From: Membranipora membranacea
Taxonomy: Eukaryota > Bryozoa > Gymnolaemata > Cheilostomatida > Membraniporidae
Assembly (NCBI GenBank): GCA_914767715.1
Contig: OU612067.1
Location: 6,696,001-6,760,000, forward strand
Length of the DNA: 64,000 nucleotides
Reading direction: 5' to 3'
Part shown: positions 1-12,845 of the stretch, in pieces
Numbering within the stretch: position 1 is the first letter of the stretch
Layout of the letters: every line of letters starts with the position of its first letter
Made by a program: the position numbers and the translations under genes
Notes under the pieces: model-generated
Told to the model about the DNA's origin: nothing
The model's input: the letters and a program-made list of their open reading frames with translations, nothing else
Database searches by the model: none

Positions 1-106
1 AGAAGTTGTTCAAGAATTCCGTTACTTTGTAAATAACCAAGCGAGAAGTGATGATGTCAGTAATATGTGGAAACAAAGAGACAACCGCTTCAAACACCTC
101 AGCTAA
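1..106 (+). CDS. 3'-terminal exon of an unidentified gene (partial)
   Basis: Reading from base 2, an open frame of 34 codons ends at a TAA at 104-106. The peptide is polar and mixed in composition, containing EVVQEFRYFVNNQARSDD and ending DNRFKHLS, which looks like a genuine protein C-terminus rather than random AT-rich sequence. The start and any splice acceptor lie outside the window. It would be transcribed toward the convergent EVG1 gene. I do not recognise the family. Confidence 0.45.
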   Translation, partial: EVVQEFRYFVNNQARSDDVSNMWKQRDNRFKHLS

Positions 107-964
107 AGTAGTTTCGCGTTAAGAAAGTTATTTCCAGGATAATGCCGCGTAAAAGTGTCAAGAGTGTCCATTTTCAATAGCACTCCTTTATGTCGTATGA
201 AGTAGGATGTGCTGCGGAATAAGTGGAAATTACATCTCATGAGAGTAACTTATCTAGTTAAATATTTATTCAAAAAATAAACAGCATTATTGCACAAAAT
301 AAACCTTTTCGGCTAACGAGATATTGACAGAGCATACAGATGATCAAAAAAAGATAACAGCTTGTACAGGAAAAGGTTTGAATCTTACAAGAGTCATCGC
401 CTCTTAGAGAATACTTGGACAACTCCCAAAATAAAATAAAACTGGATGTCACATTTAACCAGTTTGATCAAACTTCAAGTTTAGTATATTATTCCTGTTT
501 CAAGTCAGGTGAATAGAATGAAATCAAGTGACAGCAAAAAATATGGTAAATTTTACATCAATAGTAACAGTGATGTTCAACATAGTTGCACCGCACTCAT
601 GAAGATGTAAAACGCTGGTAAGAGTTACAAAGATCGCTGTCATATATCAATTTAAATGCTCGTAATAACTGTGTCATCATGGTCAGCTGCAAGAACCCAA
701 CTTATAAACAGCACATAAACAGCACATTAAACTCAAATGTATCTTATGGTAGCATGCAACTTTGGTTTTTTTTATCCTGCTTTAACTACCAAGCTTCTCA
801 AGACAGGATAACGTCTCTCCTACTCATGATAGTAGTTTATTTGGCAAGTGAAGACTCTTCATGAAGTAAGCAAGTGGCAAATCACATATAAGTTGCAGGT
901 GCCATGACACAGGATACTTTAATAGCTGATGCCTAGTTGTGAAGTCTAATGTCAACAGAATCTC
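107..964. other. Intergenic, no gene seen
   Basis: This is the space between two convergent genes. Short open frames exist on both strands but none has a recognisable motif, splice context or coding-like composition. Apart from a poly(A) signal candidate at 836-841 I see nothing in it. Confidence 0.5.
836..841 (-). promoter_or_regulatory. Candidate poly(A) signal for EVG1
   Basis: TTTATT on the + strand reads AATAAA on the minus strand, about 125 bases past the EVG1 stop codon at 965-967. The spacing is normal for an animal 3' UTR. No cleavage-site evidence is available. Confidence 0.4.
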
Positions 965-3919
965 TCATGATTGATTGTCCCTCCTTGCATCTTGTGATGC
1001 AATCATCTTCTCAAGTTGATCAGATCGATCTTTGTCTATCACTTCCATTTCTCGTAATTTCTGAAAAACAATAACAATTCCGATTATTCACTGTTAGCGC
1101 ATATCTGAAAGAAGCGAAAACCTGGTAAGAAAGGGAAATGATATCCGAGCATAGGTGGTAAATGATTAGAAGTATTTTATTAAATATATCAATATACGAT
1201 AGTTGTCACACATTATAACATATTTGTTTGCAACAGCCGAAAGTGAAACTAGCCAATTTCATTTAAAGTATAGAAGGGATAATGACTTTTTTGCTTAGGT
1301 TGAAACAAATAGAAGCACTCTATGAATTCTCGTTTAATTTCATATATTGGAATCGTGATTGTCCACATCACGCATTTCAATCAAGAGTTTTTATTGGAAG
1401 TAAACTAAGCCAATAACACAGAGAACACTATATAATATCCTCATTAAATCTGGATAAGATCAAATACCCAAGCTCACTTGAGATATTTCAGTGCTGATTA
1501 TTGGCCTGTATTTTGCACCTTGTCCGAGAGCAATCATCTCCTCCAGAAAATTCTGACGATCATTGATTTCTGCTTGTACTGTAATAATAAATCATAAAAA
1601 TATGTCATGAAGCAGTGTTACTGCCACCTCTCGGAAATAGTCATATGATACCTTTGTGACAGCTGTTATTTTATATCAGATATGCAAGTTATGTGATGCG
1701 TTGCAATCATGAGCGTATCAGTCTTCCAGGAAGTAAATAACCCCGAGGGTGAAAGAGGCTGGAACAATCAGCCTTGAAAACTCCTCCAGAGGGACTCAAA
1801 TTCAGGACTCCTGCGGCAGCATCAATCGCCTGGTAGTGAATAGCGAGCGCACGGTAGTCGTATGTGCCACCAAACCATCTCAAACATATAAAACCTTTCG
1901 ATTCATAGTATGTTTTACCAAAAGAAAATAACACAGATGGCCTAAGAAGACAGGCAAAATCTATGAAAGCTACATACGTTCATCAAATCTGTCGCTGCCT
2001 TGACTTGGGTCATCAAGCTGCTGTAGCTGGTCTCTCCACATCTTCTCTCTGGCAGCCTGTAAAGATTTAGAAGATGGGGGTGCTATGTCCTCTCCGTAAG
2101 CCATCATGTTTGATAATCGGTCTTTATCTTTCTGTGTCCTGGCAACTGTAGGCAGTGAAAAGGAAATTACGGTAATGTCAAAGATCAAGAAAATGATTTT
2201 GTATTGTTCATCATAAACTAAAACAACATTGTGGGAAGTTGGGAGAAAGACGGCCAGTATCATTCAGATGATGAAAGTTTTCACTCATATATTTTTTTTC
2301 AGAAACGGTTAACTTTGAGGTGGCTAAGAGAGCAATGTACTAACCAACAGGGCGAGGTTTGTAGTCTGTTTTCTCGTATGCTCCAGATTGTTCGATAGCG
2401 TCTCTTGACTTGACACCTCCCGAGTAGTTTCGAGGGTTGAGCACCTTGGGTGGAGCAGCTTTTGGAGCTCCTCGTTTTGGTTTAGCACTTGTTGTAGGAT
2501 GACAGGCTTGTGGCAATGAGCTGCCACTTCTCATTCGGTCATTGAGCTGTCTCTGTTGAAAGTTATTGAGCTTTGATTCCTGCATCATATCTGAAAAATA
2601 AAATTGTTCCAATAAAATTAACTGTGAGAGATGTGCCTGGCTTTAGGGGTCTTAATTAAATTATTGTACACATATGTTGTAGAAAAAAACGAGATTTACC
2701 ATTTGTAACTACTAAAACCTAAGCTAAGCCTGCATTATGACAGTATGTATTAACAATAGAAAGCTATCATGCCTGTCATGCTCATACATTCAATATAGTG
2801 AGAGTTCTGCAAAAACAGTCTTTACCTTTCATCAAAAATTGGATAATTTGGATAACTCTCACAGTACACGCCATTGTTACAATCATGTATGTTTTGATGT
2901 GCAATAATAGTTGGGTTTGGATATTTAACACCATAGATTACACCTATAATTATCGATATCTTGTGGCGCTAGAATTGAGCAACAATATACCCTGGAGCTC
3001 ACAAGCAGTGTTGGTAAGATGTATGGCAGACATTATTATCGCTATGACTAGTCAGATCAGATCAATTGTCTGTTATAAATGGCACTCTCATCTGCGTCAG
3101 ATGAGATCCAGCAAATGCCAACGCATTGCCCACATTTTTTGTATATCGGACGCAGTTTTTATTGTAGTGTTATTCAGATGCATGCTTTTAGTTCATTGCT
3201 ATCACTGAATGTCCTTGTGTAACTTACAGAGCATTTATAATTTGTAACTTTCAAGTTTGGTTTTACCTGTATTATATTTTCGTCACTGTATATTTCAAGA
3301 CATCCTAAATTTGACACCCTTTTCTGGAGTGCCAGATCACTTATTAGAGATAATAGATAAAGTTCTATTTGCACTGTATCAGTAAGTCTCAGAATATGAT
3401 TATCAGGTGCTGATGGAACAACTAGCAACAGAAATAGTCTTTCCCCATACATAAGTTGAAGATAAAAAATATCTGATGACAATAAATTGTATGTAAGTAT
3501 AAATATACATACATTTAGCATCATAATGATGGAGCCAATGTAAGTTCAACTACTGAAACTGAATCTGTAGGCTCAGGCCTACAGACAGCAAAATGAACAT
3601 AACTGACAAAGCAACACTAGATGGGCTTCAGATGCATTATACAAGGAGATAAGGCTCCCATCATTCAGGAGAGATCACCTCTAGCTTCTTGCTCACACCT
3701 AAGTCACTAAATTATTGTAGACTAAAATAAGTTGAAATTAAGATCAACTTTGTTTGTTTGGTCATTATTCATGGATTCACTTCAGAGGTTTTAAATAGCC
3801 AGTCTCAACAAACTCATGTGCTTACTTTGCAATAACTTTTGAGTTGATGCACTGTATGAGGCTGGCCTAGAGTTCCAAAAGCCTCCATCCTGTACTTTTC
3901 CTCCTCTATTGGCAGCCAT
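965..3919 (-). CDS. EVG1: UPF0193 family protein (EVG1 / C22orf23 orthologue)
   Basis: Five coding exons read continuously on the minus strand: 3919-3826, 2590-2345, 2145-1978, 1578-1478 and 1060-965. All have GT-AG borders and consistent phases, giving 234 codons plus stop; the human protein is about 217 residues. Diagnostic family stretches are visible: MMQESKLNNFQQRQ near the N-terminus, then DRLSNMMAYG, RFDELQAEINDRQNFL and ALGQGAKYRPII, and a charged C-terminus (KLREMEVIDKDRSDQL). The start ATG (3917-3919) opens the first exon. UPF0193 has no established biochemical function that I know of; it is a small, charged, mostly helical protein conserved in animals. The gene is divergent from MTG1 with under 200 bases between start codons. 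Intron 3 carries a SINE-like repeat. The reading frame is intact. Confidence 0.93.
1715..1935 (-). repeat. tRNA-derived SINE-like fragment in EVG1 intron 3
   Basis: On the minus strand a segment reads TGGCACATACGACTACCG and then GAATTTGAGTCCC, an A-box-like and a B-box-like sequence about 70 bases apart. The clover-leaf is degenerate. This fits a decayed tRNA-derived SINE lying inside the intron between exons 3 and 4 of EVG1. Confidence 0.35.
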
Positions 3920-4106
3920 TTTAATGCTCTACCAAGACAACTAATCTCGCAGACTCACGCAGTATATAAAAGTCCTTAGTCTATAATAACATACTCACAG
4001 TTTTCCGATCATATTCTGAAACTAATATTACCATGAAACCTGCTATATCTATTCTTTCAGCTGCAAGTTAAAACGTTGTGCAGAACTGGTTGTGGAGATA
4101 CAGAAT
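3920..4106. promoter_or_regulatory. Divergent promoter region EVG1/MTG1
   Basis: The start codons of the minus-strand EVG1 (3917-3919) and plus-strand MTG1 (4107-4109) are separated by 187 bases, so both 5' UTRs and core promoters must fit here. A TATATAAAAG box on the + strand at 3963-3972 lies about 135 bases before the MTG1 start. Shared regulation of the two genes is inference. Confidence 0.6.
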
Positions 4107-7100
4107 ATGAGGAGAGTTTTCAAATACCCACAATATGATATGGCAACATGGTTCCCTGGTCATATGTATAAAGGTAAGGGTCTTACCAAGGATTAATATA
4201 ATATCAATGTTCTAGCTACTGATGTTGCTGCTGCAAAAAAGAAAAACAATTCATCAATCAAAAATAATAAAATAAATCAGAATCCTGTTGCAGCAGAAGA
4301 CTAAGTTAGGCATAGAAGCAATGAACTAAACCAATGAACTAAACCTCCAGGAAGAACAACTCATAGTTAAGCTGGCTGCTGATTGGCTAATTCCGAAAAA
4401 TTGAAAAATGATGTGCATACATAAATAATGGTCACTTGAAATTAGAGAGTGATCAGTAAAAATGGAATTGCAATCATTTTAGGAGTAATTGTTTATGATG
4501 AAACATGGTTATGAGGGATAACAGGACTCAGGTTTAGTTCATTGATAGAAGTGTCTAGTGAGTGTATGGGACCAATGACTTCCTCTTGATGGGACTAACT
4601 ATCACCATTGATTGTTTGCCAGTCACTAATAATTTGAAAAAGCCATATTATTACATCAGAGAGTTTGGGTTCCTAACTCCCTGATTACATGTAAGAGCAA
4701 TTGCTATGTAACTTTGGAGTTGTCTTCTTATATGAAATAAATATCAAAGATATGATTACTCCCAATGTGATATGATAGATCAGTTTTGTAGCAATCATCT
4801 TGCTTTATTTTTTGTGATTAAGTCCCATTTTAATGGAATACACACTCTGAGCTGTGATATGTAGTGTCAAATTATATCTACTAATACTGAATGGTATTAG
4901 CACTTGCTGGTATACGCTCTCACTTTCAACATCTTTAAATTGTAGGTCTGCAGCAGATGCAGAAAAGGATCGGAGAGATGGACTGTGTGGTAGAAGTTCA
5001 TGATGCTAGAATTCCTCTCACTGGTAGAAATCCTCTGTTTGACAGACAAGCTAAAATGAGGCCTCATATTCTCATTTTGAACAAGGTTAGTACAAACACA
5101 AGTATATGTATACCAGTACTTATGCTATTTATATTATGTTTGAGTAAGAATAAGAATTAACTTCAACAATAGGGCTGCTTCTAAGCAATGTGAACCATAG
5201 TTCGTTGAGTGCTAGTTAATCATAATGGAACCTCATAGCTTTACCATGTGCGCTGTATCAACTCTTAAGAATTATTCTTCTGTACCCCTGGGAAGCTACC
5301 CCCAATTAAATGGTTTCCAACGGCTCAGAAAGCGCGACAATGGAAATTTAGGTGATGCAAACATAACTTATGTCATATAAAATATCCCATCTTGAAACTC
5401 ACGTTTTTTACTTGTAATATTTGTCCAATACTTGTTTGTTGGCTGTCTCTCCATTGCTGTCATTTGCTGCAAGACCTAATAGAAGTTGTGTAAAAACATT
5501 CATTCTTCTGTCTTCCCCTTCAGGTTGATCTTATTGAGAGGTCCACCCTCACTAATCTGAAAAATAATGCTGAGAAACTTGGAGCCAGTAAGGTACTTTT
5601 CACCGATTTGAAAACCAAATCTCGCTCTGCTGTTTATGAGGTAAGCTGCTCCACTCGGCTGTATTTGCTTGTAGTGATTTGGCGTTGGATAATGCAGTTG
5701 GTTGTAGCTAATCAAAATAAAATTTCCTTCTTAGTAAAAATAACCTCCGGTCCGGACTTGTGGATGAGTAAGGAGACAAGTTTGTCACAAACCAGTTATA
5801 ATTTTGCAAGTCAATGGTCAATATCCAGAAAGCCCTGAGTTGCCAGGACATTTTTAAACAAGTCTTAGGCTTGTCAATCTGTAGATTGTGTCAGCTTGAA
5901 TCACTGAATGCAAGCAATTATCTACGGAGACATGAAATAAACAGCCTATTCCATTCATCGATACCAGCATTCCACCGGTCCTAACTATCCATATCAATTT
6001 TCTTTCTGTAGATCATAGATGAAGCAACTGATGTCATATTGAGAACAAAAAGATTCCATCGTGAAGATGTGAGTGACGTAAACTGGGGTTATGAATGAAG
6101 GTCATCCGTGCTCTTAAAATGATTGGTGTCCTAAGAATTATTTGTATTGAGACTGATGAAATATACCACATCGACTACTCTGATAATTATCAAGTTGAGT
6201 TTGTCGTACATATCACTGACTTTTGATTATATTTCAGGATGAGGATTTGAATCTTCTGGTAGTAGGAATTCCTAATGTTGGTAAATCAACATTGATCAAT
6301 TTTCTTAGGAATAACGCTCTCGGAAAGAAAGGTCGGTAGTTTGCCCCTAAATACATCAATGCATTTGTCTCTGTTTGACATTTATTAAAAGTGATGATAA
6401 TAATGATTTGTCTCAATTTCATCTCATTTAGGCTACTATGTTGGTACATCACTACCCTGCTGTTGATGATAATGTTTGAATATGCACTATTTTGTTGTAT
6501 TGTAGGCAAAGCCAGTAAAGTGGGAGCATTGCCTGGAATAACAAGGAGTGTGCTGGAAAGAATAAGAGTAAGATAACACTAAAATAATATTAAATTTCCC
6601 TTTTAGCTACTTGACTTCAGTCCACAGTTATGATCTGACATTACTGAGTTCACTAAGAGATTCTATTTCTACAGATGTTCTCATTGTTTTGCTTAGTGCT
6701 CCACGTGACTGCAGGACAAAATGTTGTTCAAGTTTGGTTGATTAGTTTGGATCATGACACTAACATACAACACAAGCTTGCGTTGTGATGACTTGTGCCA
6801 CACTTATGCAACAGTTATTTGATGCGGTAACCGTCTTATAATATTAACATGATTTCCTATTGCAGGTATGTAATGATCCGACTATGTTCCTGTTTGATAC
6901 CCCAGGTATCCTCACACCTAGGATTGAGTCAGCTGATGTAGCTCTCAAACTGGCCGCCTGTAATACAGTAATGTCTCATATAGTCGAGCCAGAAGTTATA
7001 TGTGATTATATTCTATTCAACCTGAACTTGCAGCGAAAGTTCAAGTAAGTAAATCTTTGAGTGGTATGGCACTAACAACACAGCTATAAGCCTTTATGAA

Positions 7101-8274
7101 TGTTCCTGTATTACTTAGACCTTGGATTTTCAGTACTCTTTGTATTCATGTTAATGTTACTGGTCTTGTATCTATTCTGTTTCTGTGTAGATATGTAGAG
7201 AAGTATGGCCTCTCCGAACCATGTGATGACATATTCCAGCTGCTAACATCTCTGGCTGTGGGACACGATAACTTTGTGAAACGACGGATCGATGGTGAGT
7301 GGTTTAATTCAAACAGAGATTTCTCCTCAAATCTGAGCTTAAAGCATCCATGAAATAAAGCTTAAAATAATCAGAGAGACTGCTCCAGCTTATAAGCTTC
7401 GAAACGGGCCTAAGAACAGCTCAATTGGGCAACCGGGACTGAAGTTACGACTTATCAAAGTTAGGCCTCACTGACGCTCACTCGCTAGCCTTGCGTAGGG
7501 GGATATGATGTCATAAATATACATTTTGTGTATATTTCCACCAGGAGAAAGATCGGACCCACGTTATTTCAACAAAATTGGATGAAGCGAGTTGTAATCC
7601 AACATAGGTCGTGTCATCAAAGAGATTAATCCAAAGCAAAAAATTGAAAAAGAATAACGTTGATTTTTAGGTGGAAAAAAGTTGGTTTCACTTTAATAGT
7701 TCAATTTATAAAAAATGTCGAATATTGGTCAAAAACCCTGATGCGACCTCACACCCAGGCTTTCTGACCTCGCGAGCGAATATTGAAAGGGTCGACTTCA
7801 ATGACTCATAACACAGCTTCTGGTGGTCCTGGAGGGTCAATGTTGGGCCCGTTTTGAAGCTGATCAGCTGGGGAAACATCCTTGATAGTCTTAATTTCAT
7901 GGATGCTTTAAGTGATAGAGAAGTCTTGGAAGATTGGATGGTAAGGATTTATGTGATAATGTGAATTCAGGTAATATAATGTGTGACAAACTTCTACAGT
8001 ATATTAGTAACTCAACATATCACTAATAAAGGGAATGGTATCAGAATTAGCTTAGACCATAGACTTAATAATAAATTAAGTCTATGGCTTAGACACAAGG
8101 TTTGTGATGTGAATGCTTTACCGTTAAATTTTAGGTCAATACATAGAACGTCCTAACTACAAATTTGCCACTCAGACCATGATGAAGGATTTCAATGAGG
8201 GACGACTGGGCCGTCTTTGCTTTGATAAAGATCTACTCTCTGCTGGTGTTGAGAAACAAGCGAGCAAAGGATGA
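4107..8274 (+). CDS. MTG1: Mitochondrial ribosome-associated GTPase 1 (circularly permuted YlqF/RbgA family)
   Basis: Nine exons: 4107-4173, 4946-5085, 5524-5640, 6012-6068, 6238-6331, 6506-6567, 6866-7044, 7191-7294 and 8135-8274. All are GT-AG and phases agree, for 319 codons plus stop (human MTG1 is 334). G motifs appear in circularly permuted order: NKVD (G4) at residues 68-71, spanning the exon 2/3 border; P-loop GIPNVGKST (G1) at 137-145; LPGITR in exon 6; and DTPG (G3) at 190-193. The N-terminal WFPGHMYKGLQQMQKRIGEM and VHDARIPLTGRNP are typical of the family. MTG1 acts in late assembly of the mitochondrial large ribosomal subunit on the matrix side of the inner membrane. The exon 5 donor (GTCGGT) is unusual but the frame closes perfectly. 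The copy looks functional. Confidence 0.96.
8057..8087. repeat. 13-bp inverted repeat in MTG1 intron 8
   Basis: CCATAGACTTAAT at 8057-8069 is followed after five bases by its exact reverse complement at 8075-8087. It lies in the last MTG1 intron and could be the relic of a small palindromic element. Confidence 0.6.
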
Positions 8275-9365
8275 GAAAAGTCATAGAGACTGATAGTCTG
8301 TCACATCCTCATCAAGATATAAGGTATTGTCAACACACTGAAACTGCATAGAATAGATTTAAGGATTGATATATGCAGTGTTAATAGGCCTACTGGCCTT
8401 AGGATGAAAACATGAACAAAAAAGCCCAAACATGAGTATGAGAAAGTATAAAATATGGCAAATCTAAGCATTTCTCATCAATTCTGTTCCACTGAATGCA
8501 GAGAGACAAAATACTGATCTGGAAAAGTGTCATTCTTTCTTCCGCACACTAGATCAAACTCCGCAGTAGCTTCTGCAAACTGCTGAAATCAGCCAGAAAC
8601 GGAAATTGAGAAGAAACTAGTTGAAAATCGAAGTCCCGTTCCGGCAAACAGCACAGCATAATGAGATCTGAGACAGCTCTCATATTTTTATTCTATCAGC
8701 AGGGAGCGCTTTTAAACAATTGCTTGTTGACAATCAAGTGCTTACCCAGTGGAATTGCACTGTGGTCACTAAGGTTTATCACTATCACCTGTGTGAGCTC
8801 TGTGAGGTTCTGGTAAAGTAGTAGGTTATTAATGTTTGCTAAGTATAGTGTGTATAATTAACACACCAGTTTTAGTATAGTTCTTGCCGTAAAAGCATTC
8901 CGGAGTAGGAGAGCCCCTCCATTTTAGGTGCGTTCGTTATGAAAGCTTTCTTACTCTCCTGGTGATGTTCCACTTGCCATATATATCGCCTCCATAAGCC
9001 CTTTTTCCAATAATATCTTTCTTGTTTCTAAGTCAAGCAGTGTATCTATAATGAGGAATATTCAAATGTGCCAACTTGATATGTCTATTTTATTAGACCA
9101 TCGAAGAAGCACTAATTTGCTGTTCTGTGGGCCTATTCGCTTGCAAATCATGGTGGCAAATGCATAATCATAACAAACAAACAAACCTGGAAAAATCCAG
9201 TCAACAAGTTCTTTCCCTTGCTCGTTGTACCCAATTTCTTCTCTCACATTTACCGATTCCCCCCACTTTCCCACTTTCCACATGACTTCAACCTTGCCAT
9301 TCGTCGGTCACCTGGAGGTGTGTTGGTAATTACATGCCATAGGTGGGCTACAATTGCCGGTATCG
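8275..9365. other. MTG1 3' flank, no gene seen
   Basis: No AATAAA lies close to the MTG1 stop and no coding-like open frame with a recognisable motif is visible on either strand. The right half may be the edge of the decayed transposon region that follows. Confidence 0.4.
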
Positions 9366-9369
9366 ATCG

Positions 9370-10245
9370 GCCAAAAGCAACTTTCTTTGTTGACAACTTG
9401 TTAAGTTTCTTACGCAATCCTACAACAGATTTGTTAACAATATCATCAATAAGTCATAGGCAGCATAATTTGCTGCCACTTGAATATTCAAATGTTCCTA
9501 GTCAACTATGAAAATGACTGAGTGTGAAATTGTGATGCAAAAATATTACAGAGTCAAGGCTTGTCCACTCATTGATATTCAGAAGATTACTCTTCGTAAT
9601 AGTCACATCTATTTCGAGTGGTATTTTGACCAGGAAGAAACCACAGTGTCAAAACTGTTTACCTTGCAGTCATGTTATTATGCTATGAGAGTAGGGTGTA
9701 TTATTTTTTTATAAATTAATTGGCATCTATATCAAATTTTCAAGAAAATGTTTTTCAAAAATGCCAATAAAAACATACTCTTTTCATACACTTCCTTTAC
9801 AACCTCAGCGAAATTTAATTCTTTCTATTAAAACCTCGATCATTAAGATCATTAAGTCAAGAAAATAGCCCAAAGTAAATTCTGCTACAAACCACCTCTG
9901 GCTACAGAAATATTTCACTCTTTCAGTAATAAAACATACTGGATCATAGCAACATGATTTCTCGGAAACTTCACTTACACCGAGTATATAATCCTGTTGG
10001 TACTTGAAGAATGTACTGGGGCTTACTGTTGCATCATTGAGGAAGTTGAACGCCCGTATAAACTTTGTAGGTAGGCAGCAGGTGAATAGTATTGCGGCAC
10101 ACAGGAGGAGATTGAGAATGGGCAAACCATTCACCTTGTCACTGTTGGCCCACTCTCTAACATAACCGCATTTGCTAAAAAGCAACCTTCTTTGGTGACA
10201 GCTTGTTCAGTTTCTTTTGCAATCTTACAACAGATTTGATAAAGT
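9370..10245. repeat. Diverged ~65-bp direct duplication (two copies)
   Basis: The block around 9376-9440 and the block around 10181-10245 are alike over about 65 bases (both read roughly CTTGTT-AGTTTCTT-GCAATC-TACAACAGATTTG). In the same minus-strand frame both encode peptides similar to KSVVGLRKKLNKLSTKKVAF. This suggests a duplicated, decayed protein-coding segment, perhaps of the transposon described next. I cannot name the protein. Confidence 0.5.
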
Positions 10246-10889
10246 GTAAGTACACACACAGTGGTTTTAAAAGATTTTTGCAACATATTTTTTGTGCAAC
10301 AAAGATCGGGAAAAGCGGAAATTTTTTTTGGCCTCAAAAATTAATTTAAACTTATGGAAAATGAACTTAAACCAATTAGGAAATCCTCTGAAGCCAAAGC
10401 AGCTGTTCTGGTATCCCCCTGAGAGACTTATTTTGCTTTCTGTAGGTATCAGCAAAATGTGCAAGGTGTACAATTTCCACTGTGAAGTCGCTATCAGTTA
10501 GTGGTCTCATCGCCCGAGTTCCTGCTCGTCTGTTTTTGTCATCCTTGCTACAAGCACCCCCATCTTTCCAAGGGGAGTCATATCACTTCCAGTTCTGGTC
10601 TTCAACCGATGGGTATTCCTTTTCTCATTTTTGCTTCTCATATGTTGAAAATATTCAAGAAAGTCGGCAGGCCCATTATAAATCGGTGCCTGTAGAATAT
10701 CAAGCTTTCCCCAGCAAAGTCGTTTGACAGATTTCTCCCTTATGTTGTTGTAGTGATAGATTTGATGTGTTGCAATTCCAGAAAATATAGTGTGGTTCTG
10801 ATTTTTCTTTCAACATTTTGTTTTCTAAATTGATGTGCTTCATCAGTCTCCGCAAAAGAAATATGCTGATTGATTTTACAAACAATCCT

Positions 10890-11600
10890 GAATGCAAACC
10901 CTGAAAAAAACAAAAAACTATTACCTAGCAATGTTGTTTTTTGCATTAGTAGCTGCAACGGCATGACCTCCTGCAGTAGCAGCCATGCGACCCAAATCCT
11001 CGTGGTTCACACTCCAAAACTCCTCCAGCTACCTCACCATTTGGATTCACATTGTCGCCGAATCCTGGTGGCACATAGGCATTGTCACTGAGTGTACATA
11101 ACATGTTATGCAAAACACAGCAAGTTCTCTCAATTGAAGTTGCTTTTTCCGCATCAGCATCTATTCTAGTAAATAGGACTCGGAATCTGTTAGTTAATAT
11201 CCCGATTGCATTTTCTACAACATGTCTAGCACGAGAAAGTCGGTAATTATATCTTAGACATCGTATCAAGTTCTCGACCAGGATATGGTCTTAAGAGAAT
11301 ACACTGCAATGGGATCACCTCATCACCTATCATTACAACATTCAACTAACACATCATCTGTCTCAGGTAGAGGATTTAGGGGAGGTGTGTTGATGTTTTC
11401 TGCCTTGTTGAAAAAGTTGAATCAAATTTTCAGCCATTCCCATTTTCCAGAACCTGTCACATTCATAATATCTGCTGTTACTGCAGGCCCCTCTAAACTT
11501 TCCTGATTGGTCTGTCACGTTTGAAATATTCAAGGAGAACTGGTGATACATGCAGTAATGCAAGTACCCAGTAGGAGTCATTTATCATAGTAAGACTTAA
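10890..11600 (-). pseudogene. Decayed PIF/Harbinger (HARBI1-like) DDE transposase
   Basis: The minus strand carries the C-terminal half of a DDE_Tnp_4-type transposase. The clearest part (11269 to about 11090) contains NYRLSRARHVVENAIGIL, then LTNRFRV and CCVLHNML, the classic end of the HARBI1 catalytic domain. Upstream in shifted frames are GDEVIPLQCILLRPYPG (11290-11330) and NINTPPLNPLP (about 11390), which precede that block in the family. At least two frameshifts and several stops separate them, so the gene is dead. The N-terminal part and a Myb-like partner gene were looked for and not found. Terminal inverted repeats were not identified. Confidence 0.75.
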
Positions 11601-12645
11601 GTGCAATAGTAACAACATTGTGTAGATATTCCAACTTTGAGCTTACATTGACGGCAAAGGCTTCTTCAGTATTTTACAAAAGGGTTATTTTAGCCTTTGC
11701 CTACTTTTTCAGCATTTTTTCTCCTCCATGGTCAGTATTGTCAGTTAAAATCCCTTGTTAGATGTGGAAGGAAATGGCATTCTATTTGATGCATATTCAA
11801 AGTTCCACTGTTTTTTCCACAAAATATTATGCTTTTTTTTTCCAACTGAAAAAATATATGGTAAAGTGGTGATATCTCCTGGTTGTTTTCTTTTTGTCTT
11901 TGTGCTCATTGATAGTGTCAATTGTCCGGGCACAGTGTCTTGACCGTTTTGCAATCTTGTTTTTTTCTTCAGATTGGGTACACTTATACAGATTGACACA
12001 TCATAGTCCTAATTTTTTTTATATAATGGTCTTCAAATGAAGCATGGGAATGTGGTCATATCTAGTTCAATTTTACATCTTATTGTCAAATTAAGGCCAG
12101 ACTGGGCTCTTTTATGAGATTACAGCGCTATTAGTCCCAGTGAAATATCAGGGCAGCTGGCATTGTTATCTGACTGGTGATGAAATATCTTCCAGATTGC
12201 AGCATGAATTGCTGAGTACTATCATTTCCTCACGCTGTGGCACCATAATGGCACTGTATTGGAAGGATGCTCTTTTGGGTTAGACGGTTCACCCTTCCTC
12301 TGCCTGTCAATGTTCTCTCCACCATCTTCCCAGGTAGCAGACACTACAACACTCTCTGTTCTGCTACAATTGGCAGATAGTTGAGCTTTTTCTAGCTTCT
12401 CATACCCTTTCTTCTTGATCACAGAGCGCACTTTTTTTTCAATCACTACGAAGAGTTTTGCATTTAGTATAAGATGTTGGATGACAAATTTCAACCTTTT
12501 TTAATCAAGACAGTATCTGTATATCAGCCACCACTTTCCCAAAGCAATCAAGAGTTTTTTTCTTTCAATATGTTTTGAAGCATCTGTCCCTAATCGACCA
12601 TCCTAGTGACAGTAGACATTCTGACTCGCCCATGTTTGTGGATTG
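11600..12645. other. Transposon-flanking sequence without a recognisable gene
   Basis: Short open frames occur on both strands, including a lysine-rich minus-strand frame at 12222-12494, but none shows a family motif. It may be the decayed 5' part of the Harbinger-like element. Confidence 0.35.
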
Positions 12646-12649
12646 ATCC

Positions 12650-12722
12650 GAAGTTCTCCCAACTACCCAAGCAGTGAAGAGTGTTTACCTCAGGTTCGAA
12701 TCCTGTTTTATAGTCCTAGGTC
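12650..12722 (+). repeat. tRNA-like SINE fragment (B-box)
   Basis: CTCAGGTTCGAATCCTG at about 12691-12707 has a perfect RNA polymerase III B-box (GGTTCGAATCC) flanked by complementary CAGG/CCTG, as in a tRNA T-arm. The rest of a clover-leaf is not convincing, so this is probably a SINE relic rather than a tRNA gene. Confidence 0.4.
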
Positions 12723-12845
12723 TAATGATAGTGACTATGTTGTCTAATGTCTCTTGTGACATGGGGAAGAATTTTTGGTGTTTAATTTCGGATACTCCCT
12801 GATGTCTTGTACAAGGTGGCTGAACCTAGAGTGTCCTTGAAGAAA

